Shown one piece after another: positions 1 to 11,128 of a stretch of DNA of 64,000 nt; within the stretch, counting starts at the first letter, position 1, and each line of letters begins with the position of its first letter. The position numbers were made by a program, and so were the translations under genes. This DNA is from Lepeophtheirus salmonis (lineage: Eukaryota; Arthropoda; Copepoda; Siphonostomatoida; Caligidae). The stretch spans positions 30,763,403-30,827,402 of the forward strand of contig NC_052138.2 in assembly GCF_016086655.4 (NCBI RefSeq), read 5' to 3'. The notes beneath the pieces were generated by a model that made no database searches, was not told the origin of the DNA, and saw only the letters and a list, made by a program, of their open reading frames with translations.

Positions 1-225
1 TGAAATTTGTTCCTAGAAAATTTAATATTTGAAATTTAATTTTTGAAATCTTTTTCCTAAAAAATGAAGTTTTTAATTTTTTTTTTAATTTAATATTTGA
101 AATACTTAAAAAAAAATTAAATTTTCAAATTTTTTAAAAAAAATTTAATATTTGAAATATTTAAAAAAAATGTATGATTTGAAAGAAAATCAAAAATTTG
201 AAAATTTTTTGATTGATCAAAAAAT
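1..225. repeat. AT-rich degenerate repeat (family D)
   Basis: Almost pure A/T sequence made of variations on TTTGAAATTTAATTTTTG and TTTTTTCCAAAAAAT. The same texture recurs at about 2.1-2.7, 12.5-12.75, 19.6-19.85 and 56.0-56.55 kb. At 12.5 kb it lies inside a clear hAT-type insertion, so these blocks may be interiors of non-autonomous hAT elements. No coding potential. Confidence 0.6.
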
Positions 226-734
226 TACAAAAACCAATGAAAGGAAAAGTATATATGTAATTCTGCAAACGGCCTGACGGAAGTTATATTTTTTCCTGTT
301 TGTTTGTTACCTCTGCAACGCAACACAGTTTAACGGAGGTTATGTGTTTGTCGCTGTTTGGTTGTTTATTAGCTCGTTTGTTTGTTCGTTAGTCACCAGG
401 ATTACGGCCAAAAGTTAAAAATCAATTTGGATCAAATTTGGTATGAAGATTATATATTTGTAGAGTAAGAGGGCATTCAATTTTGAGGGTTCAAGGTAAC
501 CCAAAACGCAAAAAAAAAAATGCATAATCGACCAAAACTTTGGAACAAATTAAAATACAATACTCAATTTCATTTTAGGCGGAGCTTTTGTGTTCTATCG
601 AGTGCTCATTATTGTTTCTTTTTTAAATAAAGGACCTTTTTCACTATTTTTCACTCGTTACTTCACTAAAATAAATATCTACAGAGTATGTTGCTGTCAT
701 CTGTTACTTTTGTTTGCTTATACGAGAACTCTGA
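226..734. other. Non-coding stretch, one shared repeat
   Basis: No gene seen. Contains short TTTG/GTTT-rich runs near 296-390 and, at about 415-497, a segment shared in inverted orientation with 60228-60312, listed separately. Confidence 0.5.
415..497 (+). repeat. Dispersed repeat shared with 60.2 kb
   Basis: Reads through GGATCAAATTTGGTATGAAG, then AGAGGGCATTCAATTTTGAG, and ends TTCAAGGTAAC. The reverse complement of 60228-60312 has the same order (GGTCAAACTTGGTACGAGG, AGAGGGCATTAAATTTTGAG, GTCAAGGTAAC). It is therefore a second copy of one element in opposite orientation. The class of element is unknown. Confidence 0.6.
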
Positions 735-860
735 TTTAAATGGTTGAATTAGAATTATCTCTTGTCAACCCTTGAACGATTCTCAACAATTATTAAATAA
801 TATTTTCATAGTTGAGAAGAATTGTCTAACTAATACCAACTGATTAAAGGCCTTTTTTTT
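735..860 (+). repeat. Family A repeat, partial copy
   Basis: Shows the family A order: GGTTGAATTAGAATTA, a TTATTAAATAATA core, CATAGTTG, GTCTAACTAATACCAACTG, then a GGCC plus T-rich stretch. About ten other copies lie in the window (8.9, 15.7, 17.7, 44.2, 45.3, 47.2, 47.5 and 49.2-49.7 kb). The better copies end in GGAAAGGTTGCGTGATACAA followed by TAAAGGTAACGACGT, which looks like the end of a non-autonomous element. The stretch 861-1234 holds nothing I can assign. Confidence 0.6.
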
Positions 861-1234
861 CTTGGTGTTTAATTCATATTCAATTTAAATATTGGCAACC
901 TTACCTATAATACTTACCTATCCATTAACCCCCATCCAATTAGGAAGTTATTTTTATTTAGGTAGTATTACACGAGGAAACTGGTTTGTTATATAACCCT
1001 TGTTTCGTTGCCTAGTTATCAAAATAGTAAATAAAAGTATGTCCCCACTTGCCACTTTGTGAATAAACAAGAAATATTATACAGACATATTAATCATTTT
1101 AGATGCATATTTTAAAATATGGCGATGATGGCTGCAAATAGTGATGATCCTCGATCCGCGACCGATTATTGAAAGTTCGGTCTTAATTGACTTTTGAAGC
1201 TGTTGATTTTTTTCTTTCTTAAGGGACAGAATTA

Positions 1235-1860
1235 AGACCCAATTTTCTACTAAATTTTTAAGGGAAGATTGATATACAGTGTGCGTCCGTTGTTCAACAA
1301 CAAACTTTGAGCGCTGTGATAGCTGCACATTTGCATTTAGGACGTTGTTTGTTTTTTAGCAGCTAGACAGAAGTGTTTGGCATCTGTTTTTTTTTTTTTC
1401 AATAACATTGATCAACGAAGTATTTATTCCACAATCGTGGAAAGGCAAAGAGTTATTTTTACGACCTGTGCCGGACAGGAGAGTGTTGAGATTGCAAACT
1501 TTTTAAACATGTAAATTGTACAGGTTCTTTGTCTGGAGAGTCAGGCAGGGAACTGGAAGAAGTTGGTGGTGCGAGTAATACTCTATGCCACACTGCAAAT
1601 AAAAAGTTGAACTGGTTAGATTTTTTTTTTGATTTTATTGGACCCTGTGTTTGGCCATCAAGCTCACCAGCCCTCACCCTCATGGACTTCTTTTTGTAGG
1701 GTTCAGTTGAGTGACACACCAAAGGATCCTTTGACAGCATAAAATCCGAGAGAATGTCCAGGATCCTATAGTAATTTCGTAAAAATCAGATGGATAAAAT
1801 CAGATTGTCATCAAGACACACTCCCTTTTCTGAGGTTGAGTTGATTTATTTATTCGACTT
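1235..1860 (+). mobile_element. Decayed Tc1/mariner-like transposon
   Basis: Plus-strand reading with frameshifts gives a WPSSSPALTLMDFFL block near 1650-1695. This is the conserved surroundings of the third catalytic acid in Tc1/mariner transposases (WPxxSPDLNPxDFF), here with the Asp replaced by Ala. It is followed by a GSVE-HTKGSFDSI stretch typical of the C-terminus. The first part (1240-1580) is homologous at DNA level to 22690-22980, so both are copies of one family. No intact frame remains; open frames on the minus strand here are antisense noise. Confidence 0.65.
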
Positions 1861-2091
1861 TCATTTGGCATTTGTTAATTTAGTTGTTAAATAGAGTTTA
1901 CATCCTGTAGAGTAGACCAAATTAGTAAAATTATAATGTTCTTGGACTGATCTAGGATTTCCAGAGCGAATGTTATCTATAGTTGCAAATACAGCCATAT
2001 ATGGAGGTTATTGGTTTACTATCTTTAACCTCAAAATCAAATAGATATGATGGAAACATTACGCCTATTTATAATAAATCAAATGTGTCCG
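1861..2091. other. No feature seen
   Basis: AT-rich non-coding sequence between two transposon relics. No open frame, RNA or repeat recognised. Confidence 0.4.
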
Positions 2092-2714
2092 CAGGGTGTG
2101 TTTTCTGGAGTTCCTGTACCCCAAAAAAAAAAAAAAAAAAACAACTTTTTATTAGAAAATTTAACATTTGCTTATTTTTTACAGTTTGAAAGTTAATTTT
2201 TTAAATTTTTTTTATAATACAAATTTAATTTCTGAAATTTTTTTATAATTGAAATTTAATTTTTAATACTTTTTTTATAATTGAAATTTAATTTTCAATT
2301 TATTTTACAATTGAAATATTTAGTCTTCAAAATTTTTGGTGAATAGTTGTGGATTTATAATTTTTTTTACAGAAACATTAAGTTTTTGAGAATAACTATG
2401 AATTTTTGGAAATTTTTTTCATAAAAATTTTATATCTGAAAACTTTTTCGTAACAATTTAATATTTGAATTTGTATTCCAAAAAATTAAATTTTTGTAAA
2501 TAGCTGTAGATTTTTAAATTTTTTATGATTTTTTTATCCAAAATATATATATTTTTTCGAAAAGCTATGGTTTTTTTGTTAATTATTTTCCAAAAAAATG
2601 TAATATTTGAAAAAAAAAAATTCATAAGTTTAATTTTACAATTTTTTTCAAAATTTAATTTTAGAAATTTTTTCACAAATTTTATTATTTATTTGTAATT
2701 TTTTGGACACCCCT
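2092..2714. mobile_element. Possible hAT-type MITE with family D interior
   Basis: Starts with CAGGGTGTG, and its right end reads GGACACCCCTA on the plus strand (TAGGGGTGTCC reversed), the CAGGGGTGTCC style of hAT termini. The interior is the AT-rich family D. It includes a degenerate unit of about 50 bp, seen as GAATAGTTGTGGATTT, GAATAACTATGAATTTTTGG, AAATAGCTGTAGATTTTT and AAAAGCTATGG near 2340, 2392, 2490 and 2560. No matching target-site duplication was found, so the element boundaries are tentative. Confidence 0.4.
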
Positions 2715-3286
2715 ATAAATATACTAAGAGTTCAAGGTGAAGTAACTAAAAAACACAGGAGGAATTGTCATTCATTTTTAATTATGTTCCTCATTCTCCC
2801 CCCTTTCTCTCTCATTTTTATTCTTTTGGTTATGAATTTATGACTAAGGCCAATTGAGAAAAATGAAAAGGTTCAACTGAAGAAGGACAACAAAAAATTA
2901 ATAAATCCCTTTGTACTTGAAATTTAGGAATTTGGATTCGCATCTTCATAGGATTAAGTCCATGCTGTTTGTGCAATTTAACTCTCCGTTAGTGAATATC
3001 CTTCTTTTCTTTACATATTTAGTTAACTGGAGTAAAATGTTAGCCAACTACTTACCAAATTGCAGACTTAAAACTAATTTTAATAACTTTAGATTGTGAC
3101 ATGAAAAAGATATGATTTATTTTATTATATTGAAACAAATTAAAATTATTATTTTAATACAAAATTCTATGAAATATTAATTACTTTTAACGAAGTTACA
3201 TGTTTAAAATGTATTTATTAATTTTGATAAGTTTGAGTGAGATATATTGAAAAAAATCCGATATTACAATAGTACCAACACATATA
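2715..3286. other. No gene seen
   Basis: AT-rich sequence with only short chance open frames. No RNA or repeat recognised. Confidence 0.4.
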
Positions 3287-4145
3287 CATGTGTGCACGTC
3301 TAAAACTGAACACTCTGATATTTTTAAAAATAGTTAAATAATTCTGTAATTTTTAAAGTGGTCGACGAATTAATTTATTTAACATAAAAGATGAGAGTCT
3401 TAGACACATGTTCTTCACTACCAACTCCAGCCTCCACCGGAACTTGCTGCATGACTTGGCGATGAAGCTTTGGTCGAGGTTGGCTCAGGCATTCTTGAGG
3501 GCAGACTTCAGCTGGTCCTTGGACTTGTATTGGACTCCCGACAGAATTCCCCTTTAACGCCCAAACACTGCAAAGTGAAGCGGCGAACAATCAGGAGAGT
3601 AAGGCCTTTTTCTTAAGCTTGTTGAGAAGAATCTTCGACCTTGCGAGGCGTTTTTCCTTGTCTACAGGCTTGAGGACTTGACGAGGGGTTGTCTTGTAGA
3701 CCTTAAGGCTTTCTTAACTAGCCGGTCCATGGTCCTTTTGCTGACGTTGAACTCCCTGGAGTGGCCGTTGACGGTGACCTTGCTTCTCTTGTCCGCGACA
3801 TACTTTTTCACGGGAGCAACCATTTCGTCCGACCTTCTAGGCCTTGACTTAGATCTTGTGGTCGGGTCAGGAGTCTGTAAACGGTGGTGCGGCTGCAGTT
3901 CAGAACCTTGGCAATTTCAGTGGGAGTTTTTTCCCGCGCAGAAAGTTCCAAAATTGCGACTCGAAGTCTCTCAATATATTATCGGCTGTTGTTTCACTGT
4001 TGCTATTTAGATTTTGCTGGAGTTTTGTTTATAACTAGTCAATACCCTTGCCTTGAAGTATAAACCAGTTTTAACTCAATAAAATCACGAATATGTGCAT
4101 GGTGTAAAATTTAAAGGAGTGTTCAGTTTTAGACGTGCACACCTG
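3287..4145 (-). mobile_element. Tc1-like transposon, internally deleted, intact TIRs
   Basis: Inverted terminal repeats of about 30 bp: left end runs CATGTGTGCACGTCTAAAAC then TGAACACTC, right end GAGTGTTCAGTTTTAGACGT then GCACACCTG, with one mismatch. Both sides are flanked by TA (3285-3286 and 4146-4147), the Tc1/mariner target duplication. Inside, the minus strand reads as the N-terminal part of a Tc1 transposase with frameshifts: VAPVKKYVADKRSKVTVNGH, SKRTMDRLVKKAL and KPVDKEKRLARSKILLNKLK are visible. The catalytic DDE half is absent, so the element is non-autonomous. Plus-strand frames of 110 and 71 codons here are antisense shadows. Confidence 0.85.
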
Positions 4146-4759
4146 TACCATAAGTTGAGGAAAAGGGGGAAAAGATCAAAATAACGACTTAAAGGCCAAC
4201 AAATTAATCAAATTCACCAAAAACACATTCTTCTTAGTTATTGTATTTTTACAAGTGCAAAAAGTTGCATTTTTTAAAGATGTTTTAGAAGCATACTAAA
4301 AAGTTTTAGTGATAAAAGTTGATTTAGATAGATTTGAATCAATTTTATAAAATGTGGTGTTTAGAAAATCACAGTTCACTAACAAGGGTTTAATGTACGT
4401 GTTTGTAAAAAATACAATATTGCATTAATCAAATCATGAACATTTTGAAAATTGTTCTTTGATCGTGCTTTTTTAAGCCTTCTTATATATTAAGAGATGC
4501 TTACTTCATGTAAAATAACACCACAAGCTTTAGGAAAAAAATATGATTTATTAATCAAAAAATAAGATATAGGATAATTAGAGGTGTATGAAATATGAGC
4601 TAGAAAATGGGAACAGCCTTTTAATCTGAGCAGGATTTTTATTTTCTAAGGTAGTTATCATTATTATTTAATTCTTGAAGACAGATCATCTAAGTAATAA
4701 CTAATGCGTGTGTGAAGAGTGAGTATGAAGGTGTACTCTGAAGTTATAATGTGAGACTT
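4146..4759. other. No gene seen
   Basis: AT-rich non-coding sequence with no recognisable repeat, RNA or coding signal. Confidence 0.4.
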
Positions 4760-4975
4760 TACAGGACTCGAAGTTGATTGAGGCTAAACATCTCAGTAAT
4801 TCTAGCCTATATGCCTTAGGGATTTGTGTTTATTTCATTTATCTCACGGCTGCTGAGAGTTGATCTAGTAAAACGTCATGACAGCTAAGCTTCTCTCCTC
4901 TCAAACATTATTCAAGCTGTCAGAGTGACCACGTTCATTTTCTGGTTTTATTTCTACATACCGGCGGTAAATATA
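4760..4975 (+). repeat. Family B repeat
   Basis: Diagnostic order: TTATTTCATTTATCTCACGG, CTGCTGAGAGTTGATCTAGT, AAAACGTCATGACAGCTAAG, CTTCTCTCCTC, then CAAGCTGTCAGAGTGACCAC and GTTCATTTTC. The same order, in either orientation, is seen at 25.6-26.0, 31.2-31.5, 31.7-32.0, 50.0-50.5, 56.6 and 58.7-59.2 kb. It is a dispersed family of a few hundred bp with no coding content; whether it is a SINE, a MITE or an LTR fragment cannot be told by eye. Confidence 0.65.
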
Positions 4976-5622
4976 TTATACCTCGCTGGGTAGAAGAGTT
5001 GACGACAATAATACGCGTAAACGATGGACGAACCAGGGAACACATCTTAAGTTTTGAAACAAAGTAGTAAAATGTGTTTGTTATTCTTGAGGAGATAAAA
5101 GGTCCTAGATATATTTTTCCCCACGCAAAATGTCACTTTTTATAATACCACAGATGACGTCACTTTATTACTTTATCCCATATGGCGTTTGTCACTTTTT
5201 CTTCCCTTCGCAGAGTTTTCCTGATTAATTCAATTAAACGGGTGAATTTATGAGGGTGCCTTGCTAGTTATGGAGAAAACTGAGCAAAAAGTATGGAGGA
5301 ATTTCATGGTTTGAGATTAGAAAACGGTTGTTGCATGTGCTTCTTTTTTTTTTTTTTTCCTTGTTCATTCTTTGCTAAGTCATTCTTGTGATAACTCTCC
5401 CAAATATAGAAGATTCTCATTTTCAGTGCAGAAGAACGTCATATTCTATCCTCCCAAATCAAAACATAATACCATATATCTCCACTCCGATCCCTAATAA
5501 TAGAATAATAGTCAATGCTCCTAGCGTATCTCCACGACCACTATCTTTTATGAATATTAATCACGTGGTCACCATTTCATTACTTTGTTTTAAAGTTTTT
5601 GGCAAGCCATGGAATACAAGAC
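4976..5622. other. No gene seen
   Basis: Non-coding. A 17-nt T-run lies near 5345. An open frame begins near 5388 without an ATG and runs into the hAT insertion; it is not supported as a gene. Confidence 0.4.
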
Positions 5623-6314
5623 CAGGGGTTCTTAATTTTTTTTCCTCCACTTCCCTACTTTTTGGCGAGCCAACTCGCCAATTCTCATCACAGCATCAGT
5701 CTATAAAAAAATCGATTTACATCCATGCAATGTTGAGTACTTTAATATACGCTTTGCTTTTTTGTGCCATTTTACGGCCCTTAATTTTTGTTTGCATTAA
5801 TATTACATTTTTTATTAACAGTTATCAGATGGATATAAAATATATATTTAAAGATTCCTTATATCTTTTTCTCAATTTATTGGGCCCATAAAAAAAATGC
5901 AACACTGGAGACATACAGGTTAACGAGACTTTTGCATTATGTTTGCCTTGACGAGCAACTCAATATCCTATTCCACTTTTGAAATGACGCATCGCAAATC
6001 AGATTCAAGGTCAATCAGGGGATTTTGCAATTTGATTTTGATCTCAACCATACTCCAATACATACGTAAAATGGGAGCTTGTAACCCACCTGTTACTCCT
6101 AGGAGAGACGCCACAGAAGTGAGTTTGCGGGAAGCCGCTGATGACATTTCTAACTCAACAGTGTTGTCCTAAACACAACATAAAATGCCTCATATATTGG
6201 TTGTTTTTTCTTATTAAAAGAGTCTGTAAATGGTCGTGATTTGAAATTTGGTTCACAATTTGGAAAAATTGTTTGAATATGAAGTGGGAATTTCTCACAG
6301 GTTAAGAAACACAG
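5623..6314. mobile_element. Non-autonomous hAT-type element
   Basis: Left end CAGGGGTTCTTAATTTTTTT and right end GGTTAAGAAACACAG form an imperfect inverted pair (CAGGGGTTCTTAA against CTGTGTTTCTTAACC) of the CAGKGKTTCTYAA type common in hAT elements. Flanks are TACAAGAC on the left and TTCTAGAC on the right, matching at 6 of 8 positions, as expected for an ageing 8-bp hAT target duplication. Length is about 690 bp. No transposase domain was recognised inside. Confidence 0.6.
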
Positions 6315-6947
6315 TTCTAGACACATGATTAATCATGTATTGTTATTCTTTTTTTTCCTCATGAAGGACGGAGTAAAAATGAGATTGAATCATTCTTTAC
6401 TTTTTTTCCAAACAATTACTCCTTTACTATCATCCTCATGTAGGATGTGTAAGAATCCCATGTCTCTAGTATTCCATAGAAAACCCAGCAAATTTAAATT
6501 ATTAACTTTTTTTTTTTAATATTTCAAATGCCAGCAATGAAATTAATAAAAATGTATTTTAAAAGAAATCCTTGTTCCAAATTTGTATTGAATTTATTTT
6601 TTTTTTTTTTGGGCAAAAAATGAAGTTGTCGTCCTAAAAATTTTCCTCTCATACCCACATGACCATTGACCACAATACTTTACAATGTTGCTGTTTTAAG
6701 TATAATGGACCATGGATCATGCTGAAAATAAAATAAGTAGGTAGTATTTTGATCAATAACGAATACGACTAATCACATCTCTAATAAAGATCAAAATATT
6801 GTAAATGTTGATTAAGCATGTTTTAGTTGGTAAGATGTAGTGGATTTTAATGTTTATAAGTAAACATTAGAGTATTATTACATTTACTCTATCTGACCTA
6901 TGAATTGTCTTTAAAGTACATATAGATAAAGTAAATTTCCTTCTCTA
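6315..6947. other. No gene seen
   Basis: Non-coding, with poly-T runs near 6340, 6510 and 6600. No repeat recognised. Confidence 0.4.
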
Positions 6948-7031
6948 GGAACGACCCAGCGCAACCTACGGAGATTGAGTTCAATATGATAATTTTTCCC
7001 AACTTCGCTGTCCATTGAGCTACGTCGTTCC
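6948..7031 (-). tRNA. tRNA-like sequence, probable pseudogene
   Basis: On the minus strand this 84-nt block opens with GGAACGA and closes with TCGTTCC, a perfect 7-bp acceptor-type stem. TAGCTCAATGG, a good match to the polymerase III A box, sits at the D-arm position. TTGGG can pair with CTCAA (one G-T) as an anticodon stem around an oversized loop of about 18 nt. The T arm is poor: the expected GGTTCRANNCC reads GGTTGCGCTGG. It could be a decayed tRNA gene, a tRNA-derived SINE head, or coincidence; tRNAscan-SE would decide. No amino-acid identity is claimed. Confidence 0.33.
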
Positions 7032-7779
7032 ATTTAAATGTAAACTTAATTCTATATTTTGATAATAGGTCAACAAATTGAAGAAATATTAATGTTCTCC
7101 GCTTTAGACAACCCTCCTACTTTTTTTAAATCAAATGTTTCTACTGAACCACAGCTAAATTAAAAGTTAGTAAATTAATAGTTCCTATATTAAGCATAAT
7201 TAAGTAGAAAATGGTGTTATCTAATGATCATATTTTAATGAAGTACTTTTAAAATTGTATACCTATCATGCAATGATATGTTTAAATGTAGAGCCCATTC
7301 GAAATATACTGAAATATATCTTTCTAATCGCTAGCTCTTTAATATGCAAACCCTTACAATTTACATTGTAGTACATAATTGTACGAAATGATGGTTGGTT
7401 AAACTTGAACTACTTGCTGTTACGCATTGAAAAACTCACTACTATGACATAAAAAATAGTTCCATATTTGGGAAATACTGATTGATTTTAAGTTTTTTAT
7501 TTTTTCTCTTTTTGGCGGAAGTAAGGTTGAGAGATAAAATAAAACTTACTATGTGTTCTATTAATCTATATTTCAAAATATTTAAACACAGAAATTTCAT
7601 CAGGATCATATTTATAAAGCATCAAGGAAATATAATTTCTTGGATCTAAAAGGATATATCGAATTTCAATTTGGTTGCTTGGTTAGGGATTTTTTTAAAT
7701 TTTTTAAACAAAGTATATATTGTTCATTATTGATCACATCGGACCATACTATAAGTCTTTCTAAAGAGTGAATGTATAC
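7032..7779. other. Non-coding, possible family A fragment
   Basis: No gene seen. Around 7420-7560 a segment ends in GGCGGAAGTAAGGTTGAGAG then ATAAAATAAAA, resembling the 3' end of family A repeats. The match is weak. Confidence 0.35.
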
Positions 7780-8480
7780 TACAAATGTTTGCCTGACAGT
7801 ATTGCGCTTGGGTGGTTCAGTCGTGAATTATCGTGCATTGAGTATGGAAGTCTGAAAGGAACAAAATTTGCCATATCTTACATTTTTACAACGTGAAAGG
7901 GAAAAACCCGTCGAAAGCGACCCAGAAAATTTGCAATGTATACGGGTCCGATACTCTTTCGGTTTGTGTTGTACAACAGTGGTTCGAGGGATTTATCCCC
8001 CGCATAATTGCCCTCTACTATATAAAACTCGACCGTTTGAAGCTGGCAATCGAACAGAAGCAGCCACTATTAGTTAATAGGAGACACCAAGACCACGCCA
8101 GACTGGACACATATTTAATGACACGCCAGAAAGTCTGAGAGCTCGGATGGAATGTATCCACCCTACAGCACGAACCTGTTCCTGTCAATGACCAACAAGC
8201 TTGGGAGACCACATTTATTCTCAATGGAGGCCTGTGAAAATTGGTTGTCAGACTTTTTGCCAATAGGGACAATGTATTCTACGAGAAGGGCATTATGAGG
8301 TTGGATTCTTGTTGGCAAGAAGTTATCAAACAGAACGGGGAATACTTTGCTTAAATCGGAAGATTGTTACACTTCTTATCAAGCATTTAAATAAGCAAAT
8401 AATACGAAAATGCTTTTTCCCTAACCTAATATTGAAGTCTGAAAAGGTTTTCGGTTTTACAGTTCATATTATTTGTATAG
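7780..8480 (+). mobile_element. Decayed mariner-like transposon, internally deleted
   Basis: Near 7893 the plus strand encodes KGKNPSKATQKICNVYGSDT followed by LSVCVVQQWF, matching the N-terminal helix-turn-helix style of mariner transposases. Near 8225 a frame reads NRDNVFYEKGIMRLDSCWQ then EVIKQNGEYFA, the typical mariner C-terminus. Only about 250 bp separate the two parts, so the whole catalytic core has been deleted. Frames are broken. An 84-codon minus-strand frame here is antisense. Confidence 0.7.
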
Positions 8481-9335
8481 TATTTCGTAACTTTTCTCTC
8501 GAAATAAACATAAAAAAGGTATAGTTTGTGGTGGTATTAGGCAATTTTTCCAAACTATAGATTTATTATATAATAATTATTGGTAATTGTTCACTACATA
8601 CATAGATAATAGTTAGTGATTAATCCGATTGAAGAAAGGGGAAATAAAATCCTTTTAATCAGTCAGCTATCGATGGTAGTATATATCATGTTGCTATCTT
8701 TATAGTATAATACAATCACTTCTCTGAAAAGAACCAGAAAGAACTGGCCCTTAGCAGTTTAGGTATAAGTTTTTATAGTTCACAATCAAAACAAAATAAA
8801 TATTAATTTAACCAATCTACTCTCAACATTCTTAAACGAGAAAGAGAAGTAGAAAAATGGTGGACAAGGGAAATCTTTTATAAAGAAATTGTTCACCGCG
8901 TAATTTCACCATGACTAAAATATACAGTGTACTTTTTTGTAAGCTTTTCTGTCACTTTTCTCCTAATCAGTGTTCTGAATCTTGATTGATTTAATTAAAG
9001 ATGTTTCTTTTACAACGGAAAACAACTCCTAAAATTATTAAAAACTTCATAGTTGGGATAAATTCGCTAACTATCCCCAGTTTCTTTTAGGAGGAAAGGT
9101 TGTGTGATACAATAAAAGTAACGTTATTTTAGTGGGTAACGATGTGTTCGCAATATAGAAAAATAAATTTTGCACCTGAATCTTTGTTATTTGTTTCAAA
9201 AAATTTGACTTGGAATATTTCCCTTAAAATCTATTAAATTACGCATTACATTATACATTTCGCTAAAATTTCATTAATGATAATGCCTTTAGAGATTCCC
9301 CAAGTTCTCTGTACGATTTTGCTTACTCACAATAT
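8481..9335. other. Non-coding with family A copies
   Basis: No gene seen. About 8530-8600 resembles an inverted family A core. About 8925-9140 is a forward family A copy with AATTATTAAAAACTTCATAG, TTGGGATAAATTCGCTAACT and GGAGGAAAGGTTGTGTGATA in order. Confidence 0.5.
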
Positions 9336-10215
9336 ACGGGGGTTGTGTTTGAAAAAGTAAGATGGCCTTTCAAATTTCACCGGCAAGGTACATTTGGTAC
9401 GCTCGATTTTTTTTACTTATGTACGAACATATATTTATTGTTTCATGTATATAATACATTTATTTTGTTTGTGAGAAGCATAACTGTTTAATGTATTTTG
9501 TGTTTTTGACAATTTTTTGCTATTGAAAAATATGGATCGAAGAATTTGCATCAAATTCTGTGGTAAATTGAAATTAAGAGCTCCAAAACACTTGAAATGT
9601 TGACAATGGCATACAGTGAAAACGTTTTGAGTGGGGGAAAAAATGTTAACAAGTGGTACAAACTTTTCTAAGATGGCCGGAAGATGCCAATGCCGAACCT
9701 CGCTCTGGACGTCCAAGTACGTCAATAACAAATGAAAAGCAAAGAAAATTGTTTTTGAAAACCGTCGTATCACTATGGGAAAAGTTGCTGAGGATATTGA
9801 CGTATCAGTTGGCTCGAGCCACAATTTTTTCGAACGTTTTGGACATGAGACGAGTATCAGCAATGTTTGTTCTCAAACTGTTCAATTTTAACCAAAAAAA
9901 ATCGTCCCATTTTTGGCCAAAAACAACACCACAATCATACCGTGCCACCATTTTCACCGGATTTGGCCCCTTGTAACTTTTTCTTGTTCCTAAACTGAAG
10001 ATACCTATGACAGAACGGAGATTTGTTATGATTATGGAAGAGTTGAAGGCTATATCAAAAATGGGCTTATGAAAAGTGCTTCGAGCATTGGAAAAAAGCT
10101 TTGCCACATCTGTATTGTATCTGAGGGGGATTACTTTGAAGGGGACAATATAAATATTGTCATTTCATTTTGGGAAAAAAAATATATTTTTGGGTCAAAA
10201 TTTGCAATTTTTAGG
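9336..10215 (+). mobile_element. Decayed mariner transposon
   Basis: Plus-strand frames show PNLALDVQVRQ and RSGRPSTSITNEKQRK (mariner linker region, with shift), then SPDLAPCNFFLFLN near 9955-9995 around the third catalytic acid, and EHWKKALPHLYCI plus GDYFEGDNI near 10085-10150 at the C-terminus. The middle, with the first two catalytic acids, is missing and several frameshifts are present. The 142- and 100-codon minus-strand frames here are antisense shadows. Terminal repeats were not resolved, so the ends are approximate. Confidence 0.75.
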
Positions 10216-10831
10216 CTTTTGTTCCCTTTTCAAATATCCTACAATTACAAAATTGTACTTTTTATATATTTTTATTATTTGGTTTATCAGGTAAAAATAT
10301 TGTGCAACATGAAATATTAATAATTTAAGGAGAGTAAGATGAACCCAATGATTTACAGTTACATCAAATGTAACACTAAATTATGCTCATCTTGTTGGTT
10401 CAACAACTATCACTTCAACTTTATATGATATTTGATAAAACAGGAAAACCGTTAATCATTGAGCATATTTTGGGCCCCTTAAATGATTGCAAACAAGGTG
10501 TACAATATTTTTTAACTGATAAACCAAATATCAAAAGACAATTTTGGAAAGTTCAAGAGGCCTAAAACTGGCTAATTTTGACACAAAAATCCTATTTTTT
10601 TTCTAAGTAATACTATGCCAAAATAGTTTAAAAGGCATCAAACCATGACGGAGTCAGTTGTTTGGATGTCTCCAGCAGCAAAGGTCGAGAAAAATGTTAG
10701 CCCCAATACGGGACAGTCTACTCTTGCCAATCTTTAAGAATATTTTTCCCTACATTTAAACAATATCTAGCAGGGAGTTGTTCCCTATTCAACCTAATTA
10801 TTTATTGGGTATTACATCATCGTGCTTAAAT
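10216..10831. other. No gene seen
   Basis: AT-rich non-coding. A 60-codon open frame at 10383-10565 has no recognisable family. Confidence 0.4.
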
Positions 10832-10895
10832 TTTCACTCAATCACGTTGATTGAGTGAAATTTCGATTGGAAGTAGTTAGCTACTTCCAATCGAA
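10832..10895. repeat. Two adjacent perfect hairpins
   Basis: First hairpin: arms TTTCACTCAATCA (10832-10844) and TGATTGAGTGAAA (10848-10860) with loop CGT. Second hairpin, two bases later: arms TTCGATTGGAAGTAG (10862-10876) and CTACTTCCAATCGAA (10881-10895) with loop TTAG. Both are perfect. Function unknown; arms are too short for a typical microRNA precursor. Confidence 0.85.
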
Positions 10896-11128
10896 TTGCA
10901 ATAGATATATAGTACGCATCATGAAAACCTTCATGGGTATTAATTGATTCAATTTGTCTTGATTTAGTGTGCGAATAATATGTGTTTATCTAAGTAAATA
11001 CTCGATAACAACAATAATGTATAATTAATCAAAAAACTCTCTTCCTGATATGCACTCATCAAAATAAGTTTTTAGTCATCTCTACACACTATTAATATGA
11101 TAAGAGGTTTAAAATGAAAATTGTTATA

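Noticed and set aside
1459..1740. 93-codon minus-strand frame
   Set aside because: Opposite strand of the Tc1/mariner relic; the plus strand carries the WPSSSP-MDFF motif.
3678..4010. 110-codon plus-strand frame
   Set aside because: Exact antisense of the Tc1 transposase N-terminal relic, which reads sensibly on the minus strand.
5388..5891. Long 167-codon plus-strand open frame
   Set aside because: No ATG at its start, AT-driven composition without domain signal, and it crosses the left boundary of the hAT insertion at 5623, so it is a chance frame.
9435..10107. 142- and 100-codon minus-strand frames
   Set aside because: Antisense to the mariner relic, whose conserved motifs read on the plus strand.
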